NCBI GenBank assembly: GCA_001314815.1
Contig: LJXT01000031.1
Location: 1 to 32,245, forward strand
Length of the DNA: 32,245 bases
From: Algoriphagus marincola HL-49
GTDB lineage: Bacteria > Bacteroidota > Bacteroidia > Cytophagales > Cyclobacteriaceae
Reading direction: 5' to 3'
The translations under genes and the position numbers were made by a program. How positions within the stretch are numbered: the first letter of the stretch is position 1; the number at the start of each line of letters is the position of its first letter. Shown one piece after another: positions 25,400-32,245 of this stretch. The notes under the pieces are model-generated. The model saw nothing but the letters and a program-made list of their open reading frames with translations, did not search any database and was not told the DNA's origin.

Positions 25400-26794
25400 T
25401 TAAATCAAAGAAGCACTGACTACTTCTTTGATATCATGCATGATTTTCTTGGCTAGGTGTTCGGCTTTGGATTCAGAATCGGATTCCGCATAGATTCGGA
25501 TAATCGGTTCGGTATTTGACTTCCGCAAATGCACCCACTCCTTTTCAAATTCGATTTTAACTCCATCAATATCATTGATCGGTTGCTTTTTGTACTTTTC
25601 GCGGATCTCCGAAAGGATTTTATCCACATTGATCTCCGGGGTAAGTTCGATTTTATTTTTGGAAATATAATAATTCGGATAGTTGGCCCGAAGTCTGGAG
25701 ATGGACTTTCCGAATTTCGCCAAGTGAGTCAAAAACAGCCCAATCCCAACCAAGGCATCTCGGCCGTAGTGGGAAGTTGGGTAGATAATTCCCCCATTGC
25801 CTTCTCCACCGATGATGGCATCCACAGCCTTCATCTGACTGACTACATTGACTTCTCCCACCGCAGCCGCTGTGTAGGTTCCGCCTCGCTTTTCTGTCAC
25901 GTCTCGGAGTGCCCGGGTAGAGGAAAGGTTGGAAACTGTGTTTCCATTTGTGTGCGATAAGACATAATCGGCTACCGCTACTAAGGTATATTCCTCCCCA
26001 AATGGCGACCCGTCTTCATTGATCAGCGCTAGTCGGTCCACGTCCGGATCTACGACGATTCCAAGGTCAAAATTTCCTTTTTCCAGTTTTTGAGAGATGT
26101 CGCGGAGGTTTTCAGGAAGTGGCTCAGGATTGTGCGGGAAATGACCGTCTGGGGTACAATACATTTCTTCCACGACTTCTACTCCCAGGGCTTTCAAAAG
26201 CTTTGGGACTACTATCCCTCCGGTAGAATTCACAGCATCGACTACCACTTTGAATCCACGGGCCTTAATCGCCTCTACATCTACCAACTCCAGATCCAAT
26301 ACATGCTGAATGTGACGATCAAGATAGTCGTCTATGGTGGTGTAGCTTCCCAATTTTTTTACTTCTGCAAAGGTGAAATCCTCTGTTTCTGCCTTTTCCA
26401 AAATATCTTTTCCCTCTGCATCGGAGATAAATTCTCCTTTTGCATTCAAGAGTTTGAGGGCATTCCATTGAATGGGGTTGTGACTGGCTGTAAGGATGAT
26501 TCCCCCTCCTGCCATTTCAGCAGGAACCGCAAGTTCAACAGTCGGCGTAGTACTTAGGCCTAAGTCAATCACATGGATGCCTAGACCTTGAAGTGTAGCA
26601 GAGACTAATTTTGAGACCATCTCCCCAGAAATCCGTGCATCTCTTCCGATGACGATTTTTGAGTTTCCGGTTTTTTCCAATACCCAAGCGCCATAAGCGG
26701 CGGTAAACTTCACAACATCGATTGGGGTGAGACCTTCTCCGGCTTTCCCACCGATAGTTCCCCGTATTCCGGAAATTGATTTAATCAGTGACAC
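25400..26794 (-). CDS. glmM: Phosphoglucosamine mutase
   Basis: The 464-residue enzyme belongs to the alpha-D-phosphohexomutase family. Visible are the N-terminal SISGIRGTIGG (6-16), the phosphoserine loop TASHNP with S104, the metal loop DPDVDR (249-254, D249/D251/D253), the sugar-binding GGEGNGG segment and the phosphate-binding RKSNTEPIIRIYAE near the C-terminus. It converts glucosamine-6-phosphate to glucosamine-1-phosphate for peptidoglycan and LPS precursors; phosphomannomutase activity is the alternative, because Bacteroidota GlmM proteins of this subgroup are close to PMM/PGM. Translation starts at a GTG codon; no in-frame ATG precedes it. A terminator just upstream isolates it from the small four-Cys gene, so it needs its own promoter within about 30 bp. 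Confidence 0.88.
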   Translation of the reverse strand: MSLIKSISGIRGTIGGKAGEGLTPIDVVKFTAAYGAWVLEKTGNSKIVIGRDARISGEMVSKLVSATLQGLGIHVIDLGLSTTPTVELAVPAEMAGGGIILTASHNPIQWNALKLLNAKGEFISDAEGKDILEKAETEDFTFAEVKKLGSYTTIDDYLDRHIQHVLDLELVDVEAIKARGFKVVVDAVNSTGGIVVPKLLKALGVEVVEEMYCTPDGHFPHNPEPLPENLRDISQKLEKGNFDLGIVVDPDVDRLALINEDGSPFGEEYTLVAVADYVLSHTNGNTVSNLSSTRALRDVTEKRGGTYTAAAVGEVNVVSQMKAVDAIIGGEGNGGIIYPTSHYGRDALVGIGLFLTHLAKFGKSISRLRANYPNYYISKNKIELTPEINVDKILSEIREKYKKQPINDIDGVKIEFEKEWVHLRKSNTEPIIRIYAESDSESKAEHLAKKIMHDIKEVVSASLI

Positions 26795-26822
26795 GTACAG
26801 TAAATGATTTGTTGAAAAATTG

Positions 26823-26848
26823 AAAAAATCCCGCCGAGAGGCAGGATT
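26823..26848 (-). terminator. Terminator after the small four-Cys membrane protein gene
   Basis: On the minus strand AATCCTGCC pairs with GGCGGGATT (one wobble), loop TCTC, followed by a T run. It starts 6 nt after the stop. Confidence 0.88.
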
Positions 26849-26854
26849 GAAATT

Positions 26855-27085
26855 TTATTTGAATTTTGCGAGTACTTTATCGACTTCGTTGTCGGGATTC
26901 CCACAACTACTGTTCGAATCGACAGTTTTGCCACAGTAGCCACAGGTACCCCCGTCCTTGTTGAGATAGGGATTTTGAGAAGCACAGGTTCCTTTAAATT
27001 CCCCGTTTTTTATGAATATGAGCCTGACAGACATCAGAACGAAGAATAATGCCAAGAAACCAAGCGTGATCAATAGAGTTGCCAT
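26855..27085 (-). CDS. Small membrane protein with four-cysteine tail (76 aa)
   Basis: One N-terminal membrane helix (LLITLGFLALFFVLMSVRLIFI, about 4-25) is followed by a soluble tail with C34, C48-x2-C51 and C61 in the context FKGTCASQNP, TCGYCGK and SSCGNP. The spacing suggests a zinc- or iron-binding knuckle or two disulfides. I recall similar short proteins as conserved in Cytophagales, but no function is known to me. It is divergent from mazG and ends in a strong terminator, so it is transcribed alone. Confidence 0.8.
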   Translation of the reverse strand: MATLLITLGFLALFFVLMSVRLIFIKNGEFKGTCASQNPYLNKDGGTCGYCGKTVDSNSSCGNPDNEVDKVLAKFK

Positions 27086-27091
27086 AACGGA

Positions 27092-27099
27092 TAATTTTG
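27092..27099 (+). promoter_or_regulatory. Possible -7 promoter element for mazG
   Basis: TAATTTTG matches TAnnTTTG exactly, in the 72-bp divergent region, leaving a leader of about 50 nt before the ATG at 27158. No -33 box was seen. Confidence 0.35.
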
Positions 27100-27157
27100 C
27101 ACAAATTTAAAGCTTTACTTCGAAAACGACTACCATTTCAACATAGTTTCCCAAATC

Positions 27158-27958
27158 ATGTCTAATTTGAGTACCCGCGCCGAACAGTTGGCTGCTTTTG
27201 ATCGATTATTGACCATCATGGATGAGTTGCGGGCGCAGTGTCCTTGGGACCAAAAGCAGACCACGGAGAGCCTCAGGCATTTGACTATCGAGGAAACTTT
27301 TGAGCTCTCGGATGCCATCCTTGACGGAAACCCCGAGGAGATTAAAAAAGAACTTGGAGATATCCTTCTCCATATTGTTTTTTACGCCAAAATCGGTTCT
27401 GAGGAGGGCAATTTTGACATTGCATCTTTGACCCATTCACTATGCGAAAAACTCATCCGTCGTCATCCGCATATCTACGGGGATACCCAAGCCAACGATG
27501 CTGAAACTGTCAGCCAAAATTGGGAGAAAATCAAGCTTAAGGAAAAAGGAAATCAATCCGTTCTCGGAGGTGTGCCCAAATCGCTCCCTGCCCTGATAAA
27601 AGCGATGCGAATTCAGGAAAAAGCACGAGGCGTGGGCTTTGACTGGGAAGAAAAGCAGCAGGTTTGGGAAAAAGTAGAGGAAGAAATGCAGGAATTCAAA
27701 AATGAATTTAATGCTGCAGAAAATGCCCAGATCGATAAGGAAAAAGCCACGGCAGAATTTGGGGATCTGCTTTTTTCATTGATCAATTATGCCCGCTTTA
27801 TCGATATCAATCCTGAGGAAGCTTTGGAGCGGACCAATTTGAAATTCATTAAGCGATTCCAGTATCTGGAATCAGCAGCACAAAAATCCGGTAAAAATCT
27901 GGCTGATATGACTTTGGCCGAAATGGATGTCTTTTGGAATGAGGCAAAAAAGCAGTAA
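27158..27958 (+). CDS. mazG: Nucleoside triphosphate pyrophosphohydrolase MazG
   Basis: The 266-residue protein holds two MazG domains. The first has CPWDQKQT (28-35), the metal-binding EETFE (45-49) with KKELGDILLHIVFYAKI (63-79), and the conserved RRHPHIYGD (101-109). The second has KVEEEMQEF (172-180) and AEFGDLLFSLINYARF (199-214). It hydrolyses NTPs and dNTPs to monophosphates and pyrophosphate, cleaning the nucleotide pool and lowering ppGpp in some bacteria. Length and order match E. coli MazG. It is a single gene, divergent from the small four-Cys protein. Confidence 0.95.
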   Translation: MSNLSTRAEQLAAFDRLLTIMDELRAQCPWDQKQTTESLRHLTIEETFELSDAILDGNPEEIKKELGDILLHIVFYAKIGSEEGNFDIASLTHSLCEKLIRRHPHIYGDTQANDAETVSQNWEKIKLKEKGNQSVLGGVPKSLPALIKAMRIQEKARGVGFDWEEKQQVWEKVEEEMQEFKNEFNAAENAQIDKEKATAEFGDLLFSLINYARFIDINPEEALERTNLKFIKRFQYLESAAQKSGKNLADMTLAEMDVFWNEAKKQ

Positions 27959-28203
27959 AATATTTGTGTTTTAGGCGAATAAGTATTTCTCTTTAAAGGG
28001 ATTTAACAAAAATTCTATTAGGTGAAATGAAGGGTCTGTCAGACTGATCCGCCTTGATTTTTAATAAACCCAAATAAAATTTTGACTCCGTGCTAGATTT
28101 CGGAATCTAAACATTCGGTCCGTGGATTGAATTTCTCCTTTGGCTTGTTTTGGCAGGCTTTTGGAAGAAATATTAATTTGGAAATCGATCATCAAAGCCC
28201 TGT

Positions 28204-28284
28204 CACCTACCGGGATGCCGCGATATATCGGGGAAACTATACGACCTGCCTATACCGTAAGCAGGGACTCCATCCCGATCGGTG
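28204..28284. other. Predicted three-way-junction structured element
   Basis: An outer stem pairs CACC (28204-28207) with GGTG (28281-28284) and, across a 3x3 internal loop, CGGGATG (28211-28217) with CATCCCG (28271-28277). Inside it are two hairpins: the near-palindrome CCGCGATA/TATCGGGG (28218-28233, one mismatch) and CCTGC/GCAGG (28245-28249 with 28261-28265). This could be a structured RNA, a REP-like DNA element or a transposon relic. Confidence 0.4.
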
Positions 28285-28307
28285 TGCGGAATAGGCTATG
28301 TGGCAAC

Positions 28308-28334
28308 TGAAAATCAAATTATAACCAAATGAAA
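28308..28334 (+). repeat. 27-bp direct repeat, copy 1
   Basis: This copy differs from the one at 28409-28435 at 2 of 27 positions. It contains an ATG (28329) that opens a 13-codon frame ending at 28370. Confidence 0.75.
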
Positions 28335-28370
28335 TCGACACGATTAGAATCATCATTAACCACCCACTGA
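28329..28370 (+). CDS. Possible 13-aa upstream ORF (duplicated start region)
   Basis: ATG at 28329 encodes MKSTRLESSLTTH and stops at 28370. It sits in the first copy of the repeat that carries the real gene's start in its second copy. It may be a leader peptide or simply a by-product of duplication. Confidence 0.2.
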   Translation: MKSTRLESSLTTH

Positions 28371-28408
28371 AATGATTATTTTATCCCTCAAAAATTCCAT
28401 TTGACCAT

Positions 28409-28435
28409 TGAAAATCAAATTATAGACAAATGAAA
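28409..28435 (+). repeat. 27-bp direct repeat, copy 2, spanning the start codon at 28430
   Basis: TGAAAATCAAATTATA is identical in both copies, as is CAAATGAAA; only two bases between them differ. The repeat covers the leader and first two codons of the 656-aa gene. Confidence 0.75.
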
Positions 28436-30400
28436 AAATGCATTTTGGTTTTTTTGGTCTTGCTCCTCTGCGCTCATGGAGTTTTTTCCCAAGATTCCCG
28501 ATCTTATAAAGGAGGTTTTACATTCAAAGGACTTCGGGGAATAGCTGAGCTTCAGTACACACTAGATGATGAAATGGAGCCTATTTTGAATGGCCCCTTT
28601 GTATTCAACTATAGCAAAATGGATAGTCTGGAAAGGGGATTATTCAGAAAACTGCAAGTGGAGGGTGTCTATGCCGACGATCAAAAAAATGGAGACTGGA
28701 CCTATCAGCAAGAAACACATCAGATAGGTATTCAGGATATTGTAAATCGGCAAATTCAAGCTGCACTTTCTACAAATCTGATAGAACTGAAAGCTAACTA
28801 TCAGAACGGTGGACTCAGCGGTACCTGGAACTATTCCGAGAAAAATTGGCAAGATGAAGACTACTTGAATGTATTTGTAGCCAACGATTTGACTTTTGAA
28901 AAAGACAGCTTGAGGGGTTCAGTTAAATTTGAGTCTAAAGACCCTAAGCGTACCTATCAGATTTACGGAGAGGTAAATAAAGAGGGCTTGATGGTGGGTA
29001 ATTGGGAGTTTTTCTATCCCGTGGACAGCAATCTTACCATTCATGAAACTCGGCGCTACGAAAAGGGATTCTTGATTGGGCTTTCGAAAGTCAATAATCT
29101 GACAAATCAGAAAATTGATGAAGTGGTATTTTACAATGCCATCGAAAAACTCGATTCACTTAATCAGGGCTTTGAGGTTGACTATCAAGTATCGGATCAG
29201 GCATTCGGACTGATATTTAACGATGGGTATGTTGAAAACAGTGAGGAGTTTCAAGAGCAATATTTGGGTACTTACCTGCTTGAGGATGCACTTAGTAGGA
29301 TTTTGCAGTTTGAGGAAACTTTCTTTTCTGAGGATGGAAAACTCAAAAAATATCCGCTTTCAACCCGAAGGTTTGTCTATGCGATTTCAGAAGATGATCA
29401 GAGTCGCTATGAGGAGATCATTGAGATTTTTGACCGATTAAAAAATCAATCATCTCAAAAGGCTATTTCCGATTTCCTTTCATTAAATCAAAACACATCC
29501 GATTCGCTGGCATTTAGTGGGGCTTATTTTGAGTATTTGTCCAAGAAAATCGAAAACTACGAACAGGTCATCCAACTGCTGAGAAATGGTGATATTCAAT
29601 ACTTTGATACTGAAAATTACCTGCGTGATGGATTGAATTTCCTGAATTCCGAGGAGGAGATCAGTTATACTTTTGACACAGAATTGCTTCAAAAAACCTT
29701 GAAATTTCCAGCGCTTTCAGAAGAGAAAAAGCTATCCACAGATCTGCTGGCACAGATCCGGAAAGAGTGGGAGATATTTGACTCGATTCAGGCATTTATT
29801 CAAAAGCAACAAGTCAACTTCAGGCAAACAACAGAGCTTGAAGTCCTAGAAGAGCGGATTCTTAAGGAAAAGCAACGGGTAGCAAACCAAAAGAAATCAC
29901 TTGAAATCAGCAATGATCGTCATCAGGCCTTGGTAGATTCGGTATATCAAAATCTCAGTGTCGATAACTATCAGCAACTCCTCAATAAGTATAATGAAAC
30001 CGAAGGCTTTTTGGAAAAAGCGGAGGTCGGGGATGAATTGATTGAGTTGTTTCTCTTTCTGGAGAAAAGCCTTCCCCAATTGCAGCGATACGAAAATCTA
30101 GGAGGATCTCTCCGGGAAGAATTCACTGAAAAGACGCTGGATCCATTCACCTTTGAGACGGATTTTGAGGTGCTGCGTCAGCCTGGATTGATCCAAGCAG
30201 CCGAATCAATCATCAATTATGAAATAGACTTGATCATGCGTTCGGAAGATTTTCGAGAGGTGCAGGTTCACTTCCTCAATCTAGATGCTCTCGAGTCCCG
30301 CCTCTTGGAATTGAAAGGAAAAAATACCAAAAGGCTGGAGCGAAATATCCGAAAAGTCTCCGGCAACATCAACCAACTTAAAAAACTACTTTCGATATGA
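28430..30400 (+). CDS. Secreted protein with MORN-like repeats and helical C-terminal half
   Basis: The 656-residue product has a signal peptide (KKCILVFLVLLLCAHGVFSQ). The first third shows variant MORN-like units, each with G-x-W: KNGDWTYQQ (86-94), LSGTWNYSE (129-137) and VGNWEFFYP (189-197), suggesting a beta-sheet ladder. From about 230 the protein is mostly helical and charged, with a likely coiled coil near 470-520 (LEVLEERILKEKQRVANQKK). I know no family that combines the two. It ends in an ATGA overlap with the DUF2490 gene, so the two are translated together. A periplasmic or surface structural role is possible; function unknown. Confidence 0.75.
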   Translation: MKKCILVFLVLLLCAHGVFSQDSRSYKGGFTFKGLRGIAELQYTLDDEMEPILNGPFVFNYSKMDSLERGLFRKLQVEGVYADDQKNGDWTYQQETHQIGIQDIVNRQIQAALSTNLIELKANYQNGGLSGTWNYSEKNWQDEDYLNVFVANDLTFEKDSLRGSVKFESKDPKRTYQIYGEVNKEGLMVGNWEFFYPVDSNLTIHETRRYEKGFLIGLSKVNNLTNQKIDEVVFYNAIEKLDSLNQGFEVDYQVSDQAFGLIFNDGYVENSEEFQEQYLGTYLLEDALSRILQFEETFFSEDGKLKKYPLSTRRFVYAISEDDQSRYEEIIEIFDRLKNQSSQKAISDFLSLNQNTSDSLAFSGAYFEYLSKKIENYEQVIQLLRNGDIQYFDTENYLRDGLNFLNSEEEISYTFDTELLQKTLKFPALSEEKKLSTDLLAQIRKEWEIFDSIQAFIQKQQVNFRQTTELEVLEERILKEKQRVANQKKSLEISNDRHQALVDSVYQNLSVDNYQQLLNKYNETEGFLEKAEVGDELIELFLFLEKSLPQLQRYENLGGSLREEFTEKTLDPFTFETDFEVLRQPGLIQAAESIINYEIDLIMRSEDFREVQVHFLNLDALESRLLELKGKNTKRLERNIRKVSGNINQLKKLLSI

Positions 30401-31233
30401 GGTTTGACTTTTTAACAGCTTTGTTGAGCAGGATGAAGGCACCTCTCTTGTTATTGATATTGATTGCCCTGCCTTTTGCGGCTCAATCACAGGAAGACTC
30501 TGAGCAGGAGGAACGGATCACTTCCCGTCGATCTGAGCTTTGGAATGGGCTTTATACCAAGTATAGAATAGGTGAGAAACTATTCTACTACGGAGAGTAT
30601 CACCTTCGGACAAGAGATCAATTGGTTCAAAACATGGGGCAAATCTATTTGAGATTTGGACTCAGTTATATCATTAATAAAAATTTTGAATTAACCGGTG
30701 GGATCGTCACACCTCTCTATTGGGCACCACCGGAGTATGCAGATCAGGAGCTTCCCTATGATAAGGTTGTCAACCAGTTTCGCTTTTGGCAGCAGGCGCT
30801 TTTTATCCAGTCACTGGGGAAGGCAAAGCTCTACCATCAAATTCGAACAGAACAACGCTGGAGAAGGAGTTATTATGTTGGCTCCCCTTTCCAACTTACC
30901 TATCGATGGCGATACAAGATATCTTCATACATTCCGCTGAATTCTTATAAGTTTCAACCCGGAACCTACTTTTTATCGCTTTACAATGAATTATTTATTC
31001 AAACCGGGAAAACGGTAATTCGTAATCCTTTTGAGGACAATCGGGCATTTGTGGGACTGGGATATATCTTGAATGAAAATATTCAGTTTCAGGCTGGCTA
31101 CGCAAAAAGCTGGCAGCAGCAAAACTCCGGGATCAATTACAATAACCGGGATCTGATTCGTTTTTCAGTTTATCACAATTTGGATTTTACCAGAAAGAAA
31201 AAGCCACCGGTGGATTTTCAGCCAGTGTTTTGA
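30397..31233 (+). CDS. DUF2490 domain protein (predicted outer membrane beta barrel)
   Basis: The ATG at 30397 overlaps the preceding stop (ATGA). A second ATG at 30433 (MKAPLLLLILIALPFAAQSQ) gives the cleaner signal peptide and may be used instead. The mature part (about 240 residues) has DUF2490 features: LWNGLYTKYRIGEKLFYYGEYHLRTRD, IYLRFGLSYIINKNFELTGGIV and a final VYHNLDF strand, with alternating polar and hydrophobic strands typical of a small outer membrane barrel. The function of the family is unknown. The 3' end lies 7 nt from the converging CLC gene. Confidence 0.83.
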   Translation: MRFDFLTALLSRMKAPLLLLILIALPFAAQSQEDSEQEERITSRRSELWNGLYTKYRIGEKLFYYGEYHLRTRDQLVQNMGQIYLRFGLSYIINKNFELTGGIVTPLYWAPPEYADQELPYDKVVNQFRFWQQALFIQSLGKAKLYHQIRTEQRWRRSYYVGSPFQLTYRWRYKISSYIPLNSYKFQPGTYFLSLYNELFIQTGKTVIRNPFEDNRAFVGLGYILNENIQFQAGYAKSWQQQNSGINYNNRDLIRFSVYHNLDFTRKKKPPVDFQPVF

Positions 31234-31240
31234 TGAATTT

Positions 31241-32245
31241 TCAGTAAAACCAAGCTTTCTTCCAGCCCAAATCTTGAGAGGAATAAATACTTCCTTTTCC
31301 GCTGAAGACGTAGGCGATTCCACAGGCAAGCGCTAGAAAAACTCCGGCTTCCCAGCCAAATAACTCCATGCCCATTACCGTGCAAGCCATGGGGGTATTG
31401 GTGGCTCCTGAGAAAACACCGACAAAGCCCATCCCTGCCAGCAGAGCTAAAGGCAGGGGTATCAAGCTACTCAAAGCATTACCCAAGGTGGCTCCTGTGA
31501 AAAATAGAGGAGTCACTTCACCTCCCTTGAATCCTGCCCCCAAGGTAAATCCGGTCAAGCCAGTTTTGGCGAGCCAGTCGTACCAAGGGAGGGGCTGTTC
31601 AAAGGCCTCCACAATCCGAGGCACACCTAATCCAATGTAGGTGGTGCTGTCCGAAATCCATACAATCCCAGCGATCACCAGTCCGCCTATGACCGGTCTC
31701 AGCGGAGGGTAGGAGATGGTCTTTGAAAATAATTTTGAAAAAAAATGAGTGCATTCCGCAAATAATCTACCCGAGAGGCCAAAGGCTATGCCAGCTGGGA
31801 TGATCCAGAGTAAATTGGTGAAAGAATGAGCAGCGATTTCGGGAATGAAATACTCAGTATGCCCCACCCCCCAGAGTAATTCGCAGGTCCAATCAGCTAC
31901 AAAGGCCGCCCAAAAAGCTGGAAAAAGGGATTGAGGGCGAAATTTGCCTGTATGCATCCATTCCAGCGCAAAAATAGCCCCGGCAAGTGGAGTCCCAAAA
32001 ACTGACGAAAATCCACCTGCAACCCCTCCTATGAGCGTCAAACGCCGATTTTCACGATTAAGTCCAAGCCATTTGGTCAATTGATCGGAAAGGGATCCTC
32101 CCATCTGTACGGCGGTTCCCTCTCGCCCTGCCGAGCCACCAAAAAGATGTGTCAAGATGGTCCCAAAAAGTACCAAAGGCGTCATTCTAAGCGGAATGGG
32201 GCTTTTATGTGCATTGAGTTCGTCTAGAAGCAAGTTGTTTCCTTT
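31241..32245 (-). CDS. CLC family chloride channel/antiporter (partial, N-terminus outside window)
   Basis: At least 334 residues are visible and the frame continues past the right edge, so the TTG at 32233 is an internal Leu codon, not a start. Multiple membrane helices are present. Motif GREGT with the gating-type glutamate replaces the usual GREGP, and GGEVTP stands where GxFxP is normal. At the edge the residues KGNN occupy, by a 40-residue spacing match to CLC-ec1, the position of SGIP in the anion filter. These changes recall the fluoride/proton antiporter branch (CLC-F) rather than chloride-type CLCs. The protein would move anions across the inner membrane. The gene converges on the DUF2490 gene. 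Confidence 0.88.
   Translation of the reverse strand, partial: KGNNLLLDELNAHKSPIPLRMTPLVLFGTILTHLFGGSAGREGTAVQMGGSLSDQLTKWLGLNRENRRLTLIGGVAGGFSSVFGTPLAGAIFALEWMHTGKFRPQSLFPAFWAAFVADWTCELLWGVGHTEYFIPEIAAHSFTNLLWIIPAGIAFGLSGRLFAECTHFFSKLFSKTISYPPLRPVIGGLVIAGIVWISDSTTYIGLGVPRIVEAFEQPLPWYDWLAKTGLTGFTLGAGFKGGEVTPLFFTGATLGNALSSLIPLPLALLAGMGFVGVFSGATNTPMACTVMGMELFGWEAGVFLALACGIAYVFSGKGSIYSSQDLGWKKAWFY

Larger units (their letters stand above)
27959..28429. other. 471-bp gene-free region with structured element and repeated leader
   Basis: No frame of useful length occurs. From left to right it holds about 240 bp of AT-rich sequence without recognised signals, an 81-nt inverted-repeat element (28204-28284), and a 27-bp direct repeat whose second copy spans the start of the next gene. 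Confidence 0.6.

Noticed and set aside
27959..28203. Pseudogene or insertion sequence remnant
   Set aside because: All frames are interrupted at short distance and nothing resembles a transposase or terminal inverted repeats.

Overview
The window looks like a chromosomal segment of a Bacteroidota bacterium, most likely order Cytophagales (Cyclobacteriaceae/Algoriphagus-like). The reasons are a FeoA-FeoB-small Cys membrane protein trio, a TonB-dependent receptor, DUF1080 and GMC/gluconate-dehydrogenase-3 genes, several lipoproteins, few strong Shine-Dalgarno sites, and promoter elements of the Bacteroidota type (TAnnTTTG). Taxonomy is inferred from gene families only. No rRNA, tRNA, CRISPR array, integrase or transposase was seen.

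1-4450 is a probable sulfide/sulfur module. It holds the start of a sterol-desaturase-type hydroxylase, a TauE/SafE transporter, a universal stress protein, a Crp/Fnr regulator and a type II sulfide:quinone oxidoreductase (SQR). CRP-like palindromes lie about 30 bp upstream of the predicted -7 elements of both the transporter and the SQR gene, and a perfect TGTGA-N6-TCACA lies between regulator and SQR. This suggests the regulator controls both.

4500-9220 carries a Cys-rich lipoprotein, the ferrous iron uptake operon feoA-feoB-small Cys protein (39 aa) and a polysaccharide flippase. 9220-12400 has a gene-poor stretch with a palindromic element, a two-domain UspA protein, a neutral zinc metallopeptidase and a secreted DUF1080 (3-keto-disaccharide hydrolase family) protein.

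12600-19260 on the minus strand has two hypothetical exported proteins (one a lipoprotein with an HExxH motif and an odd start), then a GMC dehydrogenase with its Tat-exported small subunit, and a GH29 alpha-L-fucosidase. Together with DUF1080 these suggest oxidative glycoside breakdown at the cell surface. 19395-24210 has a TonB receptor, a Rieske protein, a secreted protein made of two repeats, and an ATPase-nuclease gene (DUF234 type) directly downstream of a 41-bp palindrome.

24236-27960 is mostly housekeeping: cysteine desulfurase, GlmM, a small four-Cys membrane protein and MazG. 27959-28429 is gene-free but contains an 81-nt element predicted to fold into a three-way junction, and a direct repeat that duplicates the start region of the next gene. 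The window ends with a MORN-like/coiled-coil secreted protein coupled to a DUF2490 protein, and a partial CLC channel/antiporter with filter motifs unlike chloride-type CLCs.
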